64,000 bases of DNA from Adineta ricciae (taxonomy: Eukaryota; Rotifera; Eurotatoria; Adinetida; Adinetidae), in assembly GCA_905250025.1 (NCBI GenBank), contig CAJNOJ010000141.1:105126-169125 (forward strand), written 5' to 3'. The notes below the pieces were generated by a model, which saw only the letters and a program-made list of their open reading frames with translations, ran no database searches and was not told the DNA's origin. This document shows, piece after piece, positions 32,825 through 46,118 of the stretch (positions are counted from its first letter, which is position 1; every line of letters starts with the position of its first letter). The position numbers and the translations under genes are program-made.

Positions 32825-34059
32825 ATGTCGAATGAAAATCAATTTCAAATACAATATTTTATCAATCAAATCTGCTCTTGTGAACAGGTTTCGCCAAAAT
32901 TGATCGTCAAGACGCAATCGTAAGTTCGCTCCGTTCATCGCTAATTCGAATTTTTTTCTTCTTCTTCTTCTTCTAGGATCATATCCGATCCTGAGTACGT
33001 AAAGGCGTGCCTTGAAAGCACTTTGAATGATTTATCCGAAGTAAAAAACTTCTTTTGCTTACATTACCTTCAAATTTTTCTCGTTTTAGAATGCTCAACT
33101 GATGTCCGATGTTGATCTACTGGTTTTCTATATAAAACATTGGAAAAACTATCGGCTCATGTGTGATGCATTGTATGCGAGTTGTTTATCGTTAAATTTA
33201 CGACGTATTCAGTATAACTACAGTCAGGAAGAAAAACAAATCGAAAACATCAGTGTGGTATGTTCACAATTTTTCTTTCAAATAGAGATTTATGTCCGTA
33301 TTTGCTAGACTTCGCAACGCATATGGGAAAAAATTTTGATCAAATCGTTATTCTCCCGTGTGACAAAAGCGTGTTTGAATGCAATCGATGAACATCGGAA
33401 TAATCGATTAAATCTCGATCCGAATATCATCAATGATGTTCTCAATATTTATTGTAACAGACAAACTTTTTCCTTTTGACAAACGAACTTTTGTTCGCGT
33501 TTTAGCTGATGAAAATTTATACAAATTAATCAAACAAGACAAGATCAACCGAACGATCACTGACATCTACATCGATTGCTTCGAAAGTCAATACCTTCAA
33601 AATGCACAAAAGTTCTTCTCCGATCGAAAAAACCACTTACGAGCAGGTGAAATAATCGAATATCTCATATCGGTAAGTATAACTATTCGGAACATATTTT
33701 TCTGTAAGAAAGTCGTATTTTAGATATCGAATTATCTTCACAATGAATTGACATTTGCCAGACGTTATCTACCAGAAGAAAGATCCACATTTAGCGATTT
33801 AACTGATATATTAGAACATTTGTTCTTCTTCGGAAATATTTTCCATAATGTATGGAACGATTTGGAGTTACTCGCCGAACAAGAAAATCATTTTCAAAGT
33901 AAATCAACGCGTTTGCCATTGATTCGATTGAAACATTTTCTTGGATTCAGTTGCGAATTTTTACAAAGCGATCAATCAAGTGCCGAGGATCAAAAATGTG
34001 GTTGTAGAATTGATTGAAACGGAGTTTTATCACAGTGGTCGCAGAACTTTTCGATCAGT
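32825..34059 (+). CDS. Cullin-like protein, copy B, exons 1-7
   Basis: Counterpart of 29869-31179, starting at ATG 32825 (MSNENQF). Splice sites of the seven exons are conserved; the intron near 33470 is shorter than in copy A (fewer T). Bases 33861-34059 are repeated exactly by eye at 51836-52034, so the gene continues there, not across the N at 34060. Confidence 0.8.
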
Positions 34060-34060
34060 N
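34060..34060. other. Assembly join B to A (single N), inside the cullin gene
   Basis: Left is copy-B cullin, right is copy-A cullin. The right side repeats 30880-31179 for 300 bp without a visible mismatch. Confidence 0.9.
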
Positions 34061-35907
34061 TTTTTCATAATGTCTGGAACGACTTAGAGTTACTCGTCGA
34101 ACAAGAAAATTATTTTCAAAGTAAATCAACGATTTTTCGATTGATTCGATTGAAACATTTTCTTGGATTCAGTTGCGAATTTTTACAAAGCGATCAATCA
34201 AGTGCCGAGGATCAAAAATGTGGTTGTAGAATTGATTGAAACGGAGTTTTATCACAGTGGTCGCAGAACTTTTCGATCAGTGGATAAAGATGCCATGGAG
34301 GTAAATTGACCTTCATTGTCTATGAAGTCAAAGTACGATCCACGATTTCTTTTCAGGACCCGAAAGTTTATCTCGACACAATGATAAACATTCGCATGAA
34401 ATTGGCAAAATTTATGCAAGATGATTTAAATAATGAACTTGGACTGAAAAATATCTTCGATAAAGTAATGAAATTTTCCGAAAACAGTTCGTTTCGTGTA
34501 GCCAATCAACTAGGTTTGTCTGCAACTGATGCGTACAAATGTTCTGAAGCCAATAGGAAAGAAATTATCTGAATCATTATGTGAATATTTGGATGTACTG
34601 TTGAGAAAAGAGTATGTGAGAGTAACATCTATATTTGAAGAGTAATACTCATGCTTTTTTTTCGTAGCATTCGAACGTTAGAAAAAGCGAATTTGACAGA
34701 AAAACTAAATGAATCGACGGTAATCGCGTATTTATCATAAATAAGGCAATAATATAGTTGATGATTGCTAGATATTTTATGATTACATCGAAGACATCGA
34801 TACATTTGAAAATCTATATCAAAAGCGATTGATGCAACGCTTGTTTCGACAACTGAGTATCTCAATTGAACTTGAATTACTTTTAATAACAAATTTACAG
34901 GTACAAACTCTAGTTGTCACTTTCACTCTGACCTTGTACTTCTTTTCCAAAGGAAATCTGCGAACATGAATCAACGAAGAAATTTAGACAAATGTGCAAA
35001 GATATTTCCAACAGTGACAGACTGAATATGTACTATGGAAAGTATCCCGAATCTGGTATGATCTATTGAAAAACAAAAGCGCATTTCTAACATGATTTTT
35101 CGTTTTAGAAAAGATTTTCGTAACGATTCTCAGTTCAACAGTCTGGCCGTTTTCGCCTCCAGATGAAATTCTTCTCCCACACGAAGTAAAATTGTTTACA
35201 TAGGATGTATTCCGACGACTCTTCTCGTTTCTTTTCTAGTTAAAAATCAGCTACGATCACTTTTCCAAGTGTTTTACCAACTATTCCAAACGAAAAGTTC
35301 TCATTTTACTTCCTCAATATTCACATGGCGAATTGGAAGTTTGTTTTAACTCACTCAAATACATTTTCCAAGTTTCTCTCTATCAAATGCTTGTTCTATT
35401 GTTATTCAACGCCAATGCGACTATCACGATCAAACAAATACAAACTGAAACACAAATGTCGCTCAACGTTATACACGACGTGCTCTGCAATTTATCGGAA
35501 AAGAAAATCATTGTTTGTGATGAGTTCGAGAATTTAAATCGTCAGAAATCGTCCATTCGATTAACCAAAGATTTTCAAAACACGAAAATGCACGTGAAAT
35601 TATGCGCGCCATTTAATTGTACTGAAGCAACGAAGAACAACGATAAGAAATTTGCGATTCAGGCAGTCATCATTCAAATCATGAAAACGAAAGAAACGTT
35701 ATTTATCGAGTCATTAATTGATGAAGTAATGACCGAAATGAATCAACCGAATGAAAATATTATTCGAGTATACCTTCAAAGTGAAAAATTAAGAAATTGT
35801 TTTGAATATATTTGTTTCTCATTTAGAATTGCATTGATCGATTGATCGAACAGGAATATTTAGAACGCGATTCAAGACGAAGTAACCTTCTACATTATTT
35901 ATTGTGA
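34061..35907 (+). CDS. Cullin-like protein, copy A, exons 8-15 (last donor lost)
   Basis: After the overlap, exons are 34357-34513, 34557-34611, 34668-34719, 34772-34900, 34953-35055, 35109-35185, 35240-35791 and 35827-35907, for 715 aa in total with exons 1-7. Cullin-homology signatures are YIEDIDTFENLYQKRL, STVWPF and ELEVCFNSLKY. The carboxyl winged-helix region reads FAIQAVIIQIMKTKE, whose Lys fits the NEDD8 acceptor, and ends EQEYLERDSRRSNLLHYLL. In copy B the last intron has a GT donor (AAATTG/GTAAAT); here the site reads AAATTAAGAAAT, with no GT. Read-through would add about 17 residues and stop, losing the final 26. The gene lies tail to tail with the channel gene, 16 bp between stops. 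Confidence 0.8.
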
Positions 35908-35923
35908 AAAGAAAATATAAAGT

Positions 35924-37444
35924 TTATACTCTTTCACTTTCACTCGAAATATATCCATTGTTGTTTTGTTTTGAACTAAGATTGTTCTTTTTATTGAACA
36001 TTTCTGCGACTAATGCCCGGTACGTCGCATCTTTTTCCTCCATCTTTTTGCGATGTCGCATCGGTACGCACAAGAACCACGTGACAATAAAAACATGCAA
36101 GACAATAAACAAACCGACTAACACATAGAACGCTCCATGGTCTAAATAGGCCAGTGACATATCACTCGTCACACGGTAATCAGGAGTACGTGTCCATGCG
36201 AGTACACTGATAATGGCGTGCCAAAACGAATGAAGAACTAGATTTGTTATACATATAATTGCATATTTATCCAAGGATGTTAAATATGACACAGTTGGCT
36301 AACAAAGAAAGTTGATCATGAGGATTTTTGTGTTCGAAGAAAGACTTACAAGTGATCGATTGACTGTCCAACGGAAAGTGATTGATGTGAGAAGAAGTGT
36401 ACAGGATACCTGAAGTCGATTGATAGCAACTCTAAAACGAACAATGAATTTCTTCAAAATAAAGTTAATGTACAAAAAACCTACTGCATTGGCATTCCAA
36501 ATGTACAGAAAGACACAGAAGTAATTAATAGAATAAGAAAATAACCATTCCAATAGAAATATTCGGATTGACGTGCTGAAACAGAATTCGATATAATTTA
36601 GATGGAGAAAGTGTACTCTACATACCAGCATGGCACGTGACTGTCAAAGTCGAACGTTTTGGTTCTTCTTTGTTCATTTGATATTTCATGTGTTGTTCAT
36701 CATCATCATTCGCATCGGTAAGAAAAAGAAAATCTTTTACAAACCGCTCTTCGGCATCAACATGTTCGTACAAAGACCATTCTTGTTGATCAACAAACGC
36801 CTCGCGATTCACTCCACTTAGATTATATGGATCGGGATGTAGCATAACTTTATCTTGATACAACATCGAAGTAACTGAGATGGATAAATCTTGAACATCA
36901 TTTGGAAAATGATGTAATTCTAATTTCTCCCAGAATAAACCTTTGATAATTCGATGTTCACACACATAAATATGATTATCGTGAGCATTTCGTTTCGCAC
37001 TGTATTTGATTTGTTCTTTTAAATCGCCCAGACTGTTTTCAATAAAAAGTTGTGGATGCCAATGAGAATCGGCATATTTCTCAAGAATGATTGTTTTGCC
37101 ATTCATTAGACGATTTCGATCGTCGACCGAAATAATCGCGAGTAATGCATTTGATTCAACTGTCCAACGAGATTCAATCGAAGCGTGTGCTTGATACTTT
37201 TCATTTAATGTATCGATTTCACCTATAGATACATGGTAATACATTGAAAAGGTCTTTTCAAATAATTACCTATCCGAAGAAACACTAGACGAATGAAAAC
37301 AGGAATGGCTTTCTCATTTTGCATTCCCGATGACAATGGATTGATATCAATAGCTGTTTGTTTCATAACTACAAAGCAAATCGAAATCAATTGATTATCA
37401 ATGAAATACGAGAGCGGTGTGTGTATGATACCTGCTGAAGACAT
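35924..37444 (-). CDS. Cys-loop-less pentameric ligand-gated ion channel subunit, copy A
   Basis: Six exons, phases consistent: 37444-37432 (13 nt), 37368-37270, 37222-36626, 36575-36485, 36431-36350, 36298-35924, giving 418 aa. The ligand-binding domain has W..RW, WHPQLFIEN and KGLFWEKLELHHFPNDVQDL, which is the position of the Cys-loop, but both cysteines are absent, as in prokaryotic channels. M1 reads WNGYFLILLITSVSF, M2 LQVSCTLLLTSITFRW, then PTVSYLTSLDKY leads into M3, and M4 is near residues 370-390. No signal peptide is visible before the ligand domain, so an upstream exon or a leaderless start is possible. Product forms a pentameric pore in the plasma membrane; ligand unknown. Confidence 0.85.
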
Positions 37445-38584
37445 AATTTCAAATTGTTCAAACAAATTGAAATAGACGACTTTCTTATATACGACAAAAA
37501 AAAACAAGTATATTCACATTACTTATGCAAGAAAAGCGTGACAATTACACGACAAAATGATCGAAGGAAATCAAATTTTTTTTCACAATTTCAGCAAGTG
37601 TATCAGAGCAATGTATTTCTAACAGGTAATCGAAAACAAATCAAAAATCAGTAATTATGTGCCTATGATGAAATGAAGTGGGTTGAAGGTAGGATGTCAT
37701 CCTGGCTTCTTTTCTCGCTAATCATCAGATGTCTCATGGCTTACGCTTGATATACTTGAAAATATCGATTCATCTCAGTTTAATTAACGTCTACCCTCCT
37801 CCATATTTGTTTTCTTCTATTATGTAAACACGAAAATCAACTTGAGCCGTCATGTCTTTTCGAATATCTGATTTTACAAAGAAACATATTCGTCTGTCAA
37901 CTTTAATATGTATCTTTTCTCCACTCTCATCCGTAAAGTATTTCTTTCGTCGTTAAAAATCAAAATTATAAGACAAAAAGTCAAACTTAGAATATGTTAC
38001 AAATAATGAACGAATTCCTTCGCATGTTGATAAACGAATATTTGGTATTGACATGAAAGAAAGTATATAAGCAAATTACAGGCGATTATTTTAATGACGA
38101 CCTGCGCATCTGTACGATGTTTTTTTGCGTTCTGACAGAACGTCGAAAGAAAAGAAGAAAAAATTCTCTCTTGAGCGCAGTCGTGTCACATTTGAAAACA
38201 AATCGAACGTTTTATTATTATTAATCTAACGAGGCAATCAACAGTTTGAATCGAAATTCTATGTAATGCTTCACAGTGACTATATACTTTGAGTTTCAAT
38301 GATTTCGAAACGGACATTCTATCGGTGCTTCACGTGGAGACATCTGTTAATATTTGTTTTTGACTCATAATTATGAGTGAGTAACGCTTGACATACTGTG
38401 TCATTGAAAAATCACTTTTTTTTCCTGCTAGTGTGAGTTTAAATGCAACGTTCAGGATTTCTAATGCCATGTGTGCTCGAACTGTATAAAAAGTTTACTG
38501 CGACCTTGAAAAAGTGCTCTGATCTCTGCACTTTATTTAAAATGCTAGAAATCGATTGAAAAAAGGACATATGCACAGCAACAA
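37445..38584. other. Intergenic between channel and SLC49-like genes, copy A
   Basis: Promoter side of the channel gene and 3' side of the transporter gene. Conserved at nucleotide level with 55202-56379 but without a common frame. No RNA gene recognised. Confidence 0.5.
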
Positions 38585-39945
38585 TTAGGTATTTATTGTA
38601 GATGCAAGTCGACGTTCGTCTTCAAGTCTCAGGTACGGTCCTCGATAAGTCAGTAACACCACCGCACTAATGACACAACAGCACAGGATAAACACCGAGG
38701 TGGGTGTGAAGACCAGTGGTGAGGTCGACAGAGGATCTAATTTAAGTAAAGCATCGAGAACGAAAATAAATACTCCGCCAAAAATATTCCCTAGACACAT
38801 CAACATGCCAGTTGACCATTCAGCAGAAATCGGATATGTACATTCGACAGCACATTCAAATGCAACAGGTAACAATGGAAGTAAAAAGAAACCCATTAAA
38901 CCGATAGAGACAGCTAAAGGGTAATATTGATTCGGTTGAAGGATCAAAACAAAGTAGAGACTCGACGCACATGCACCGATTAATAAAGCTTTCAATATGA
39001 AACGGTAAGCGTGTGTTCGGTCCATGATGATCCCAACTAAGAATGCGCTGGTTAACCCAGAGAGAATAATTACCGCACCGAAGATTCCGGCATCATCACT
39101 TGTATATCCAACTGGTTGAATAATTTGATAGAGCAATGCGACGAGTGCACTGAAAAGCGCTAAACCAAGGGAAAAACTAAAGAGAAGTATTAAATAATGA
39201 CGATTCTTCAACAGATTGATAACATCTGTTCGAAGATTGATCTTGGTATGATGTTCTACGGATGACGATGGTGGCGTGGGCGGCTCCGATCGAAATAAGA
39301 ATATAACGATTAATGCTACTAAGGCACTGAAACCAGCTTCAACGATTAAAAGAATGAAAAAATCTATTGATGTATATCCATTCGATACAATTAATGACGG
39401 TAAAAGTGATCCAACTGCCAAGCCTACAAATATTTGTTTTCGTAAAATTCAATCAAGAAATTTGTTTTGTGTTTACCTAATGGATTTGACATGGAAGAAA
39501 TAGCTGTAGCTACATCGCGTTGTTTAGGTGGAAACCACCGTGCAGCAAATAAAGGAGTAATATTGATAAATAAGGGTGTAGCAATTGCAGGAAATATTTG
39601 ACCGATAATTAATGCAGGATAACCATTGGATGGCGAAATTAACGAAAACAGGCGAATAAATGTACCGAGATTTAACAAACTCCCAATGAGAATAACCGTA
39701 CGTACAGAGAGTACACGATATAACCAGAATGATAAAATTGTGCCAACAACGTAAAGAAACTGAAAGACGATTGCTAATACATTGACCTGAAGAGTTGTGA
39801 GATCATAGAACGTTGATGTTTGAGATTGTATTGGAGCAAATGTCATGTTGTGTATAGCATTGGTAAATGTTGCTAAAACAAATATGAATAGTTGAAACCA
39901 TCGTGCACGATAAACACGATAGTTGATTGCTTCGAGTTCAGCCAT
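38585..39945 (-). CDS. SLC49/FLVCR-like major facilitator transporter, copy A
   Basis: Two exons, 39945-39477 and 39423-38585, joined through a 53-nt intron in phase 1 (435 aa, start MAELEAINYRVY). Twelve membrane segments fit. Family marks: WFQLFIFVLATF at the start, NMTFAPI, ITPLFAARWFP.KQRDVATAISSMSNPLG before the intron, and ECTYPISAEWSTGMLMCLGN in the second half, which is typical of SLC49 (FLVCR1/2, MFSD7/DIRC2). Members move choline, ethanolamine or heme-related substrates across membranes; substrate here is not assigned. Another ATG upstream in frame exists (to 40119) but its leader is poorly conserved with copy B. Confidence 0.85.
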
Positions 39946-41637
39946 CCTTTTCTCGTTACGCGTAGAGAAAAAGGGAGTCGAATCGTGTGTTTTACTATTT
40001 TTCTTTCTTTCGTTCTTTTTATTTTTGTGACATGTAATTATCGGCAACTGTGTGTTGCATGTTTTTGCATTTGTAAAAGTACATTCTGATGACAAAGTGA
40101 ATCTAAACAAATAGGTCAATCCAATATTTACCCAGAATAATATCCTCCTACGTTTGTGTAATTTTAAATAGACTTATAAATGGAAAACTTTACACGTTTT
40201 TCTAGAAAGTCGACAGTCCAAACGACGGTACATCAAATTTTTCTCCCTGTCATTGGCTTCTTTTTGGATCTAGAGAAACATATACTATGAAAAGTTTGCT
40301 AATGGCATCTAAGAGATTGAATTTAATCAAGATCTGAAACATACACAAGTCGATAAGAGAGAAAAATGTTTTCTACTTTCATCTATCATCACATTACATG
40401 ACAAAATTCTTCGTTCACTTTTAGATCGAACTCATGACATACTAACAGTAATGTAACAAGGTAGATCATCCTTTTGTTGGTTACATAAACACGGGCGCGT
40501 AGTTGACTGAGAAATTACCTAGAACAGAAAATGTTTGAATGACTTAAATAAGTTTGTGCCTGCTTATTGTTTAGATAATCAATCGACAAAGTAATAATTA
40601 ATCTTTCCGTTTGACTTTCTGGTATATTTCTATTTCATGAGTGAACATCTCTTTGATTCGTTCGATTATTGCGTATATCCATGTCCACTTTGCAACATGC
40701 AACACGCTCATCATACACAGGACGTCAATATTGTTTTCTAAATAAGAAAACTTCTTCTAAGTGTATAATGAGTTGTTAATCGGTTTTGTGGTCCAGCGAC
40801 CATATTGAAGTGAACGAAGAAAGGAAGCAGGATTCATATTCAAGCCTAACATCTATGTATGGACAAAACCATAGTAGTATGACATCATACACTTCGAATA
40901 TATGCTTGAATGGCTTCTAAATGACGTGATAGGAGTGACTTTTAATTCTACGAAATGAGTTTTATAATTCCTACGAATGTAAAATTCTACAGTTGTCTTT
41001 GTTTCGGTCATTGATTTCTTCTCTTACTAATTAAGCAAAATACAGTATCTTGACAATGGACAGAAAATTGTATCTTTGATTTCATCCTGTAATAGTAATA
41101 TACTTGCTGCTGATAAGAAATTTTCTTTTGTGTTCGACTTCGCTTCCTACAAAAACTGTATTTTGACTTGAATTTGAATCCTCGTTCATATATAGACTCA
41201 GATGCTATGTGGTTTCACACTGTTCGCGTGATGTTTCGTCACAGATTCGTGAATATCTCGGTTATCGAAATTTGTAATCGATTTTGTGATCTTTTTCATG
41301 AACGTATTAATGATCGGAAGACCGAGTTCGAGAGCACATGATACGAGAATATGTTGGTGAATACTGAACGGTCCGATTTACTTCGTGACCTGAGGGTTCT
41401 AATCTAATTTGCATTTCGAACTATCATGAAACGCATATGATTGATATTGTTGGTTGATTGCTTTTTTATTTATTCAATTAATTATATTTTTATTCACACC
41501 TTCAACTTATAATCAATAGACTCTACTTACACGTATATAGTTACGCTTAGATTTCCATTTGGTGAAGTTGATGTTACCAATTGAGCTAAACATTATAAGT
41601 GGAAATCCTATATGACGAGATTCTTTTTTCAAAATTA
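39946..41637. other. Intergenic, no gene recognised, copy A
   Basis: AT-rich spacer aligned with 57741-60300 of copy B. B has extra sequence at 58400-59125 and about 130 bp near 59975 that A lacks. No conserved frame or RNA gene seen. Confidence 0.5.
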
Positions 41638-42697
41638 CTAATCGACAGCGAAGATGATGAAGAAAAACGAGCCATAACTATCGAATACCAAATCTTGTGG
41701 CTTCTTCAACTGATTCGCGTTGCTTTCATAACTACCGGAACAGCCTACAATATAAATACTAACATCTGAATTGAATGTCCATCGGACTACTCGACTATTG
41801 CGTTCCTGGCTAATATAAATATTACCACGTGTATCAACAATAACTGAAGAAACACAATTAAGCTGGCTTAAATCACTTCCGGCTGTACCATCACCAGCAA
41901 CAGTAGTTCCAAATTTTACCCGGTAATTCCATTTTTGAACTCGATGATTGTTACAATCAGCAACATATACTGCTTCAAAGTCGTCGAGAAATATTCCCAA
42001 CGGGCCATTCAGTTGATTAATTCCGGATCCAATAGTTACATTTCCGCCGACTACTTGAGGAAATGAGTAGCCTGCAGCAAAGCATACTACTTGGTTAGTT
42101 TCAAAGTCACTTAGATACAAATTACTGGAACTATCCACAAATAGATAATAACTTTCAAAAACCGACGCTGCACCAGGCATTGTTGTGGGGTTTGTTGCAT
42201 TTCGTATATCTTTTTATTCGCTAGTTACCAGTATCAATAACATAGATTGATGTTTTAGTGACGGAAATATCAAAAGGTCCGTAAAATTCGGCACGACTAA
42301 TACCGGGTCTTGATCCAAAAGTGCTCTGCTGACCATCAGCTGTAATTGTCACTATCCGGTCGTTGTTAGTATCAGCAATATACAAAGTATCGTCATCAGA
42401 TATATCTATTCCATTATTGAAATCAACAAAACTAATTGATGATCCATTTGTATTGTTCATTGGCCCAACAATTGTAAATAGCATCTTCAGCCCAACGTGC
42501 CAAGAGTGGCAAATCTACTAAGGCTGAAGAAGAGAAATTATTCACACATAATTAAATATGATAGATTGATGCTTATTGTAAGGAAGTACCATTTTCAGAC
42601 AACATCGCTTACCTGTGACGTAACTAAATACCATCATTGTCATCATCATTATCGCGAACGTCGATGAATATAAGTATGTGTTCGACCAGAAAAACAT
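41638..42697 (-). pseudogene. NHL-repeat secreted protein relic 2, copy A
   Basis: Exon 1 (42697-42613) codes a signal peptide (FFWSNTYLYSSTFAIMMM) and ends at a GTAAGC donor; exon 2 starts at 42517. NHL units follow (TLYIADTNNDRIVTI, IYVIDTGN, LYLSDFETNQVVCF, VYVADCNNHRVQKW, IYISQERNSRVVRW). Breaks private to this copy: TAG where copy B has TAT (about 42227), a 2-nt deletion shortly after (ACGAAATG for ACGAAAAATG), and a deletion at the 3' end that removes the last unit. A shift near 42470 also separates exon 2 start from the first unit. Confidence 0.75.
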
Positions 42698-44054
42698 TTT
42701 TTCACAATCTGCGATCTACAGAGAAAAGAAAAGCCCTAAACATCATTCAAAGCAACACAACAGTGCGTCTTATCGTACGCCGACAATAGAATTTCTCTGT
42801 GGAGACACAATGGGGGAAAATGTTTCATATTAATATCACATAAGTAGCAACGAAACTTCGATTAAGTATACAAATAATTATTGAAGAATATAAGAAAGAA
42901 AACGTTTTTCTTTTAATTCTTCACATCATTTTATACACCACTTAGTAGAGACATGATAAATAAAAACTATAATAACATAGTTGAATGTGCATAGTCACAA
43001 ACAAATTTTAAATAAGATTTTTGTTTTACAATGACTTACTGATGCGAGAGGAAGTTGAAATCAACAAGAGAATAACTATATACTCTATGAAGAAAACATC
43101 ATATAAATATCAATTACCAATGAAGAAGCGTTCTTCTCATTTTTCAATAGTATATATTTCGTAGTAAAGATTGAAATTTTGATCTCGCCTAGGAATAATT
43201 AAACTTTTCTTACGCACTAGCAGAGTTTCAAACTGAACTAGTTGCTTCAACTAAATTCTCCTTTGATAAATATCAAATATCTTGCTAATCAATTTTCATT
43301 GAATTAGAATATTTCTTTGTATTAAGTATAAGTTGTGACAGACATTCTTATGTAAAATGCTTCATTCAGTGTGTTAAAACGAATGTAAATGTTTCTTGTT
43401 CAAATTATTATTTAAGAAGTCAAAACAAAGACCAACGTACATCAAAGTTAAGTCATTAGTTTTATGATGCATAGACATTTCTCTTCGAAAAATTTTAGTC
43501 TATCCTACTGGAGATCAAAATATTTCCATCTGTACTATACGACATATACACATAAATCAGAAAGATTCGATGACATGATAATATGATAATCAAAAATATC
43601 AGAAAAATACAATGAATAAGAAAATATTATTGAATACATTATGTATATCATATCACAGAACAAACCAATATCTCTTCAATGCACATTCCGTAGACAAGTA
43701 CATACTATTTTCACCACCCTATGTAATCATATTCAGATCCAACCAGTGAAGTACACTCAACATTTTAATAAATTACATCGTGTTTCTTTCTTATGCACCG
43801 ATAGAATCCCATGAGAAGATTGAAAATTCAAATTATTATTTGATCTTCTAGCAATACATGTATAATTCAGCAGATACAATAAGTTTTCGTTTAAGTAAAT
43901 AATAAAAGAAAAAAACAATATTGAAATTGCAACAAACTACACCATCGAACGATCAATAGAGAACGAGAAAGTGTCTTCTCAATCTTTCGCGAGCTTCAAC
44001 ATAAGACTATCCTTTTTCTCTCAACAACATTCATTTCGAGAGTACTTCAGAATG
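42698..44054. other. Intergenic upstream of the LamG gene, copy A
   Basis: Longer than the copy-B counterpart (61241-62129): about 150 bp near 42890-43035 and about 370 bp near 43170-43540 are absent from B. No frame, RNA gene or transposon was recognised in the extra pieces. Confidence 0.5.
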
Positions 44055-45988
44055 ATGGAGGCACGCAGTAATTGGTCAACAGGTGAAACGACTCACCCTA
44101 ATACTACACGAAATATCTTCTCGAGTAAAACTAATTTTACCGTTTTCTCATATTGTACATAAGACTTTTCTTTAGAATGCGCTCTGAGCAGAGCACGGTT
44201 CGTTATAATTGGCGTGGTTATAGGTGCTCTCATTGCTGGCATTGGTCTAGCGTCAGTAATAACAATGTACGTCAGCGATCAATCAAAAACAAGTATTTCG
44301 ACATGAAAAGTTTGCTTCATAGATAGAGTCGTAAATGATCTTTGACTTGTAGCCGCAAGCACAACGCAAACAACAAGTAGCTCTACTACAAGTATAAGTT
44401 CTACGTCAAGTAGTTCTACAAGTACCAGTTCTACGACAAGTAGTTCTACAAGTACAAGTTCTACAACAAGTAGTACAAGTTCAACGTCTGTTAGCACCAC
44501 AAGTAACGATTATTATAATGACAAAAAGGACTTCAGTGTCGTTTGTGTTTTTGCTTAGCGACAACATCACCTGTACCCTACTCCTACATATTTTGGTCAT
44601 TTGACTCGAACTGCAATGATATGTATAATGTATACAACGGTGTTTCTATGAACGGCGCAAGTTATACATCACCTGGTTATACTGGTTATGGCTCTGCACT
44701 GTCACTTGATGGAAGCAGCTCTCAATATGTTCTTGTGTCAAATTATAAAGATATGACATATACAAGTTTCACTTGGGAAGTATGGTCATACCCGACGAAC
44801 TTGAGTAAGCAACTACTATTTTCTCTACTGATTATGAGGTCTATTTTGTTTTACTAGCCAATTTTGACAATATGTTGTTGAGTATGTGTGAAACAACAAA
44901 TAATAGTAGGTGTATGCACTGGACAGTTCGAACTAATCGAACATATTTTGGGTTCTATAGCAACGATTGTCAGGGTACAACAATTCTTGAGACAAACCGC
45001 TGGTATCACATTGCATTTGTCTATGATTATCCTACTCTCACACAGTATTTATATCTCGATGGGGTGCTTGATGGTATAAAAAATTCATCAGCTCCATTTC
45101 AAGGAGCAAATGGAGTAATGATGATTGGGGCGCTGAATACTACCAGTGGACCACCAGTATCGTTCTGGTCAGGCTATATTGATCAAATGTCATATGTGTC
45201 ACGAGCAAAAACTGCAACTGAAATTTTCACTGATGCTACTCTGGTAGCTTATTATTCGTTCGATAATGGATCACTCCTTGATTCAGGACCAAACAAAATT
45301 AACGGAGTAAGTTCATAAGTAAATATCATGCAAGAAAGATTTTGAATTTTTTTCCTATAGACAGCTGTTGGTGTGAGTGTAACCGCGGGTCGTATCAATG
45401 AATCTCTTCTTTTTAATACATCTGGTGCGTATTTCCAAGCAGGTATGTTCACTCTTTTGGGCGTGATTGGTCACGAATATTCTATTTCACTCTGGGTGAA
45501 CAAACTATCATCCGCCGGTGCAGGTGGAACATTAGCTCATGTCTCCGGAAGGTATTGAATACAAATTCTTACTGATTTTCCTCATCTACATAGTTGTTCA
45601 TAGTTCAAATGGAACATTATGGTGTATATCGATGTTGGGTCTGACTGCGTCCGATGAGATTGTTGGTCAAAGTTGGAATAATTCCATAGTAGCTGTACAA
45701 GGTTCAGCTCTCGTAGCAGGTGTGTGGACACATATAGTGACATCATACAGTTTGACAAACGGCGTTCGCCTTTGGATAAATGGACGTTTGATTGGCTCGA
45801 CGCCACAATTCACTTACGCAGCGTCGAACTTAGCTAATTGGATAACAATAGGAACGACATTTTCTAATGCAGTACAGTGTGCGCATGGAAATGTCGCGAT
45901 CGGACAGTTCTATGGTATGATCGATGAGTTGAAGGTTTATTCACGAGAACTTACAAGTAGCGATGTTTATCAATTGGCTAATCCTTAA
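44055..45988 (+). CDS. Type II membrane LamG-domain protein, copy A
   Basis: Seven exons, all phases consistent: 44055-44124, 44176-44292, 44353-44502, 44559-44804, 44858-45306, 45361-45551, 45604-45988, giving 535 aa. The second of two adjacent ATGs (44055) is used because only it is kept in copy B. A short cytoplasmic tail is followed by a membrane segment (FVIIGVVIGALIAGIGL), a mucin-like Ser/Thr stalk coded by exon 3, and two LamG (concanavalin-like) domains: one over exons 4-5 (YVLVSNYKDM, RWYHIAFVYD, LYLDGVLDG, WSGYIDQMSYVSRAKT), one over exons 6-7 (YSISLWVNKL, VWTHIVTSY, LWINGRLIGS, GMIDELKVYSREL). Such ectodomains bind glycans or proteins at the cell surface. Converges with the next gene, 130 bp apart. 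Confidence 0.85.
44365..44500 (+). repeat. Ser/Thr-rich stalk repeat (exon 3 of LamG gene)
   Basis: Short imperfect units of ACAAGTAGTTCT type code a run of Ser and Thr. Exon 3 is 150 nt in both copies, but the order of units differs (A has more TCTACAAGTACC, B more ACTAGTAGTACA), which suggests turnover within a fixed length. Confidence 0.75.
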
Positions 45989-46118
45989 CGAGTTTTTTAT
46001 TATTAACTTTAAAAAATTTCACAAGAATCATTCGTTTTTTTTCTTATGTCCTGTATCAATTACTCAATAAACGATAGTGATAAAATGCTAACATAGAATC
46101 ATACAATTCCTAGTTTAT

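Noticed and set aside
36299..36631. Separate small membrane protein inside the channel locus
   Set aside because: Splicing in another frame gives channel segments M1 and M2 with correct phases; the continuous frame runs through two introns.
44176..44290. Protein starting MRSEQSTVRYNW at the LamG locus
   Set aside because: The other frame of this exon gives a clean membrane segment and fits the phases of exons 1 and 3.
44279..44500. Val/Leu/Glu-rich minus-strand frame (also 62355-62576)
   Set aside because: It is the antisense of the Ser/Thr stalk exon and intron of the LamG gene.
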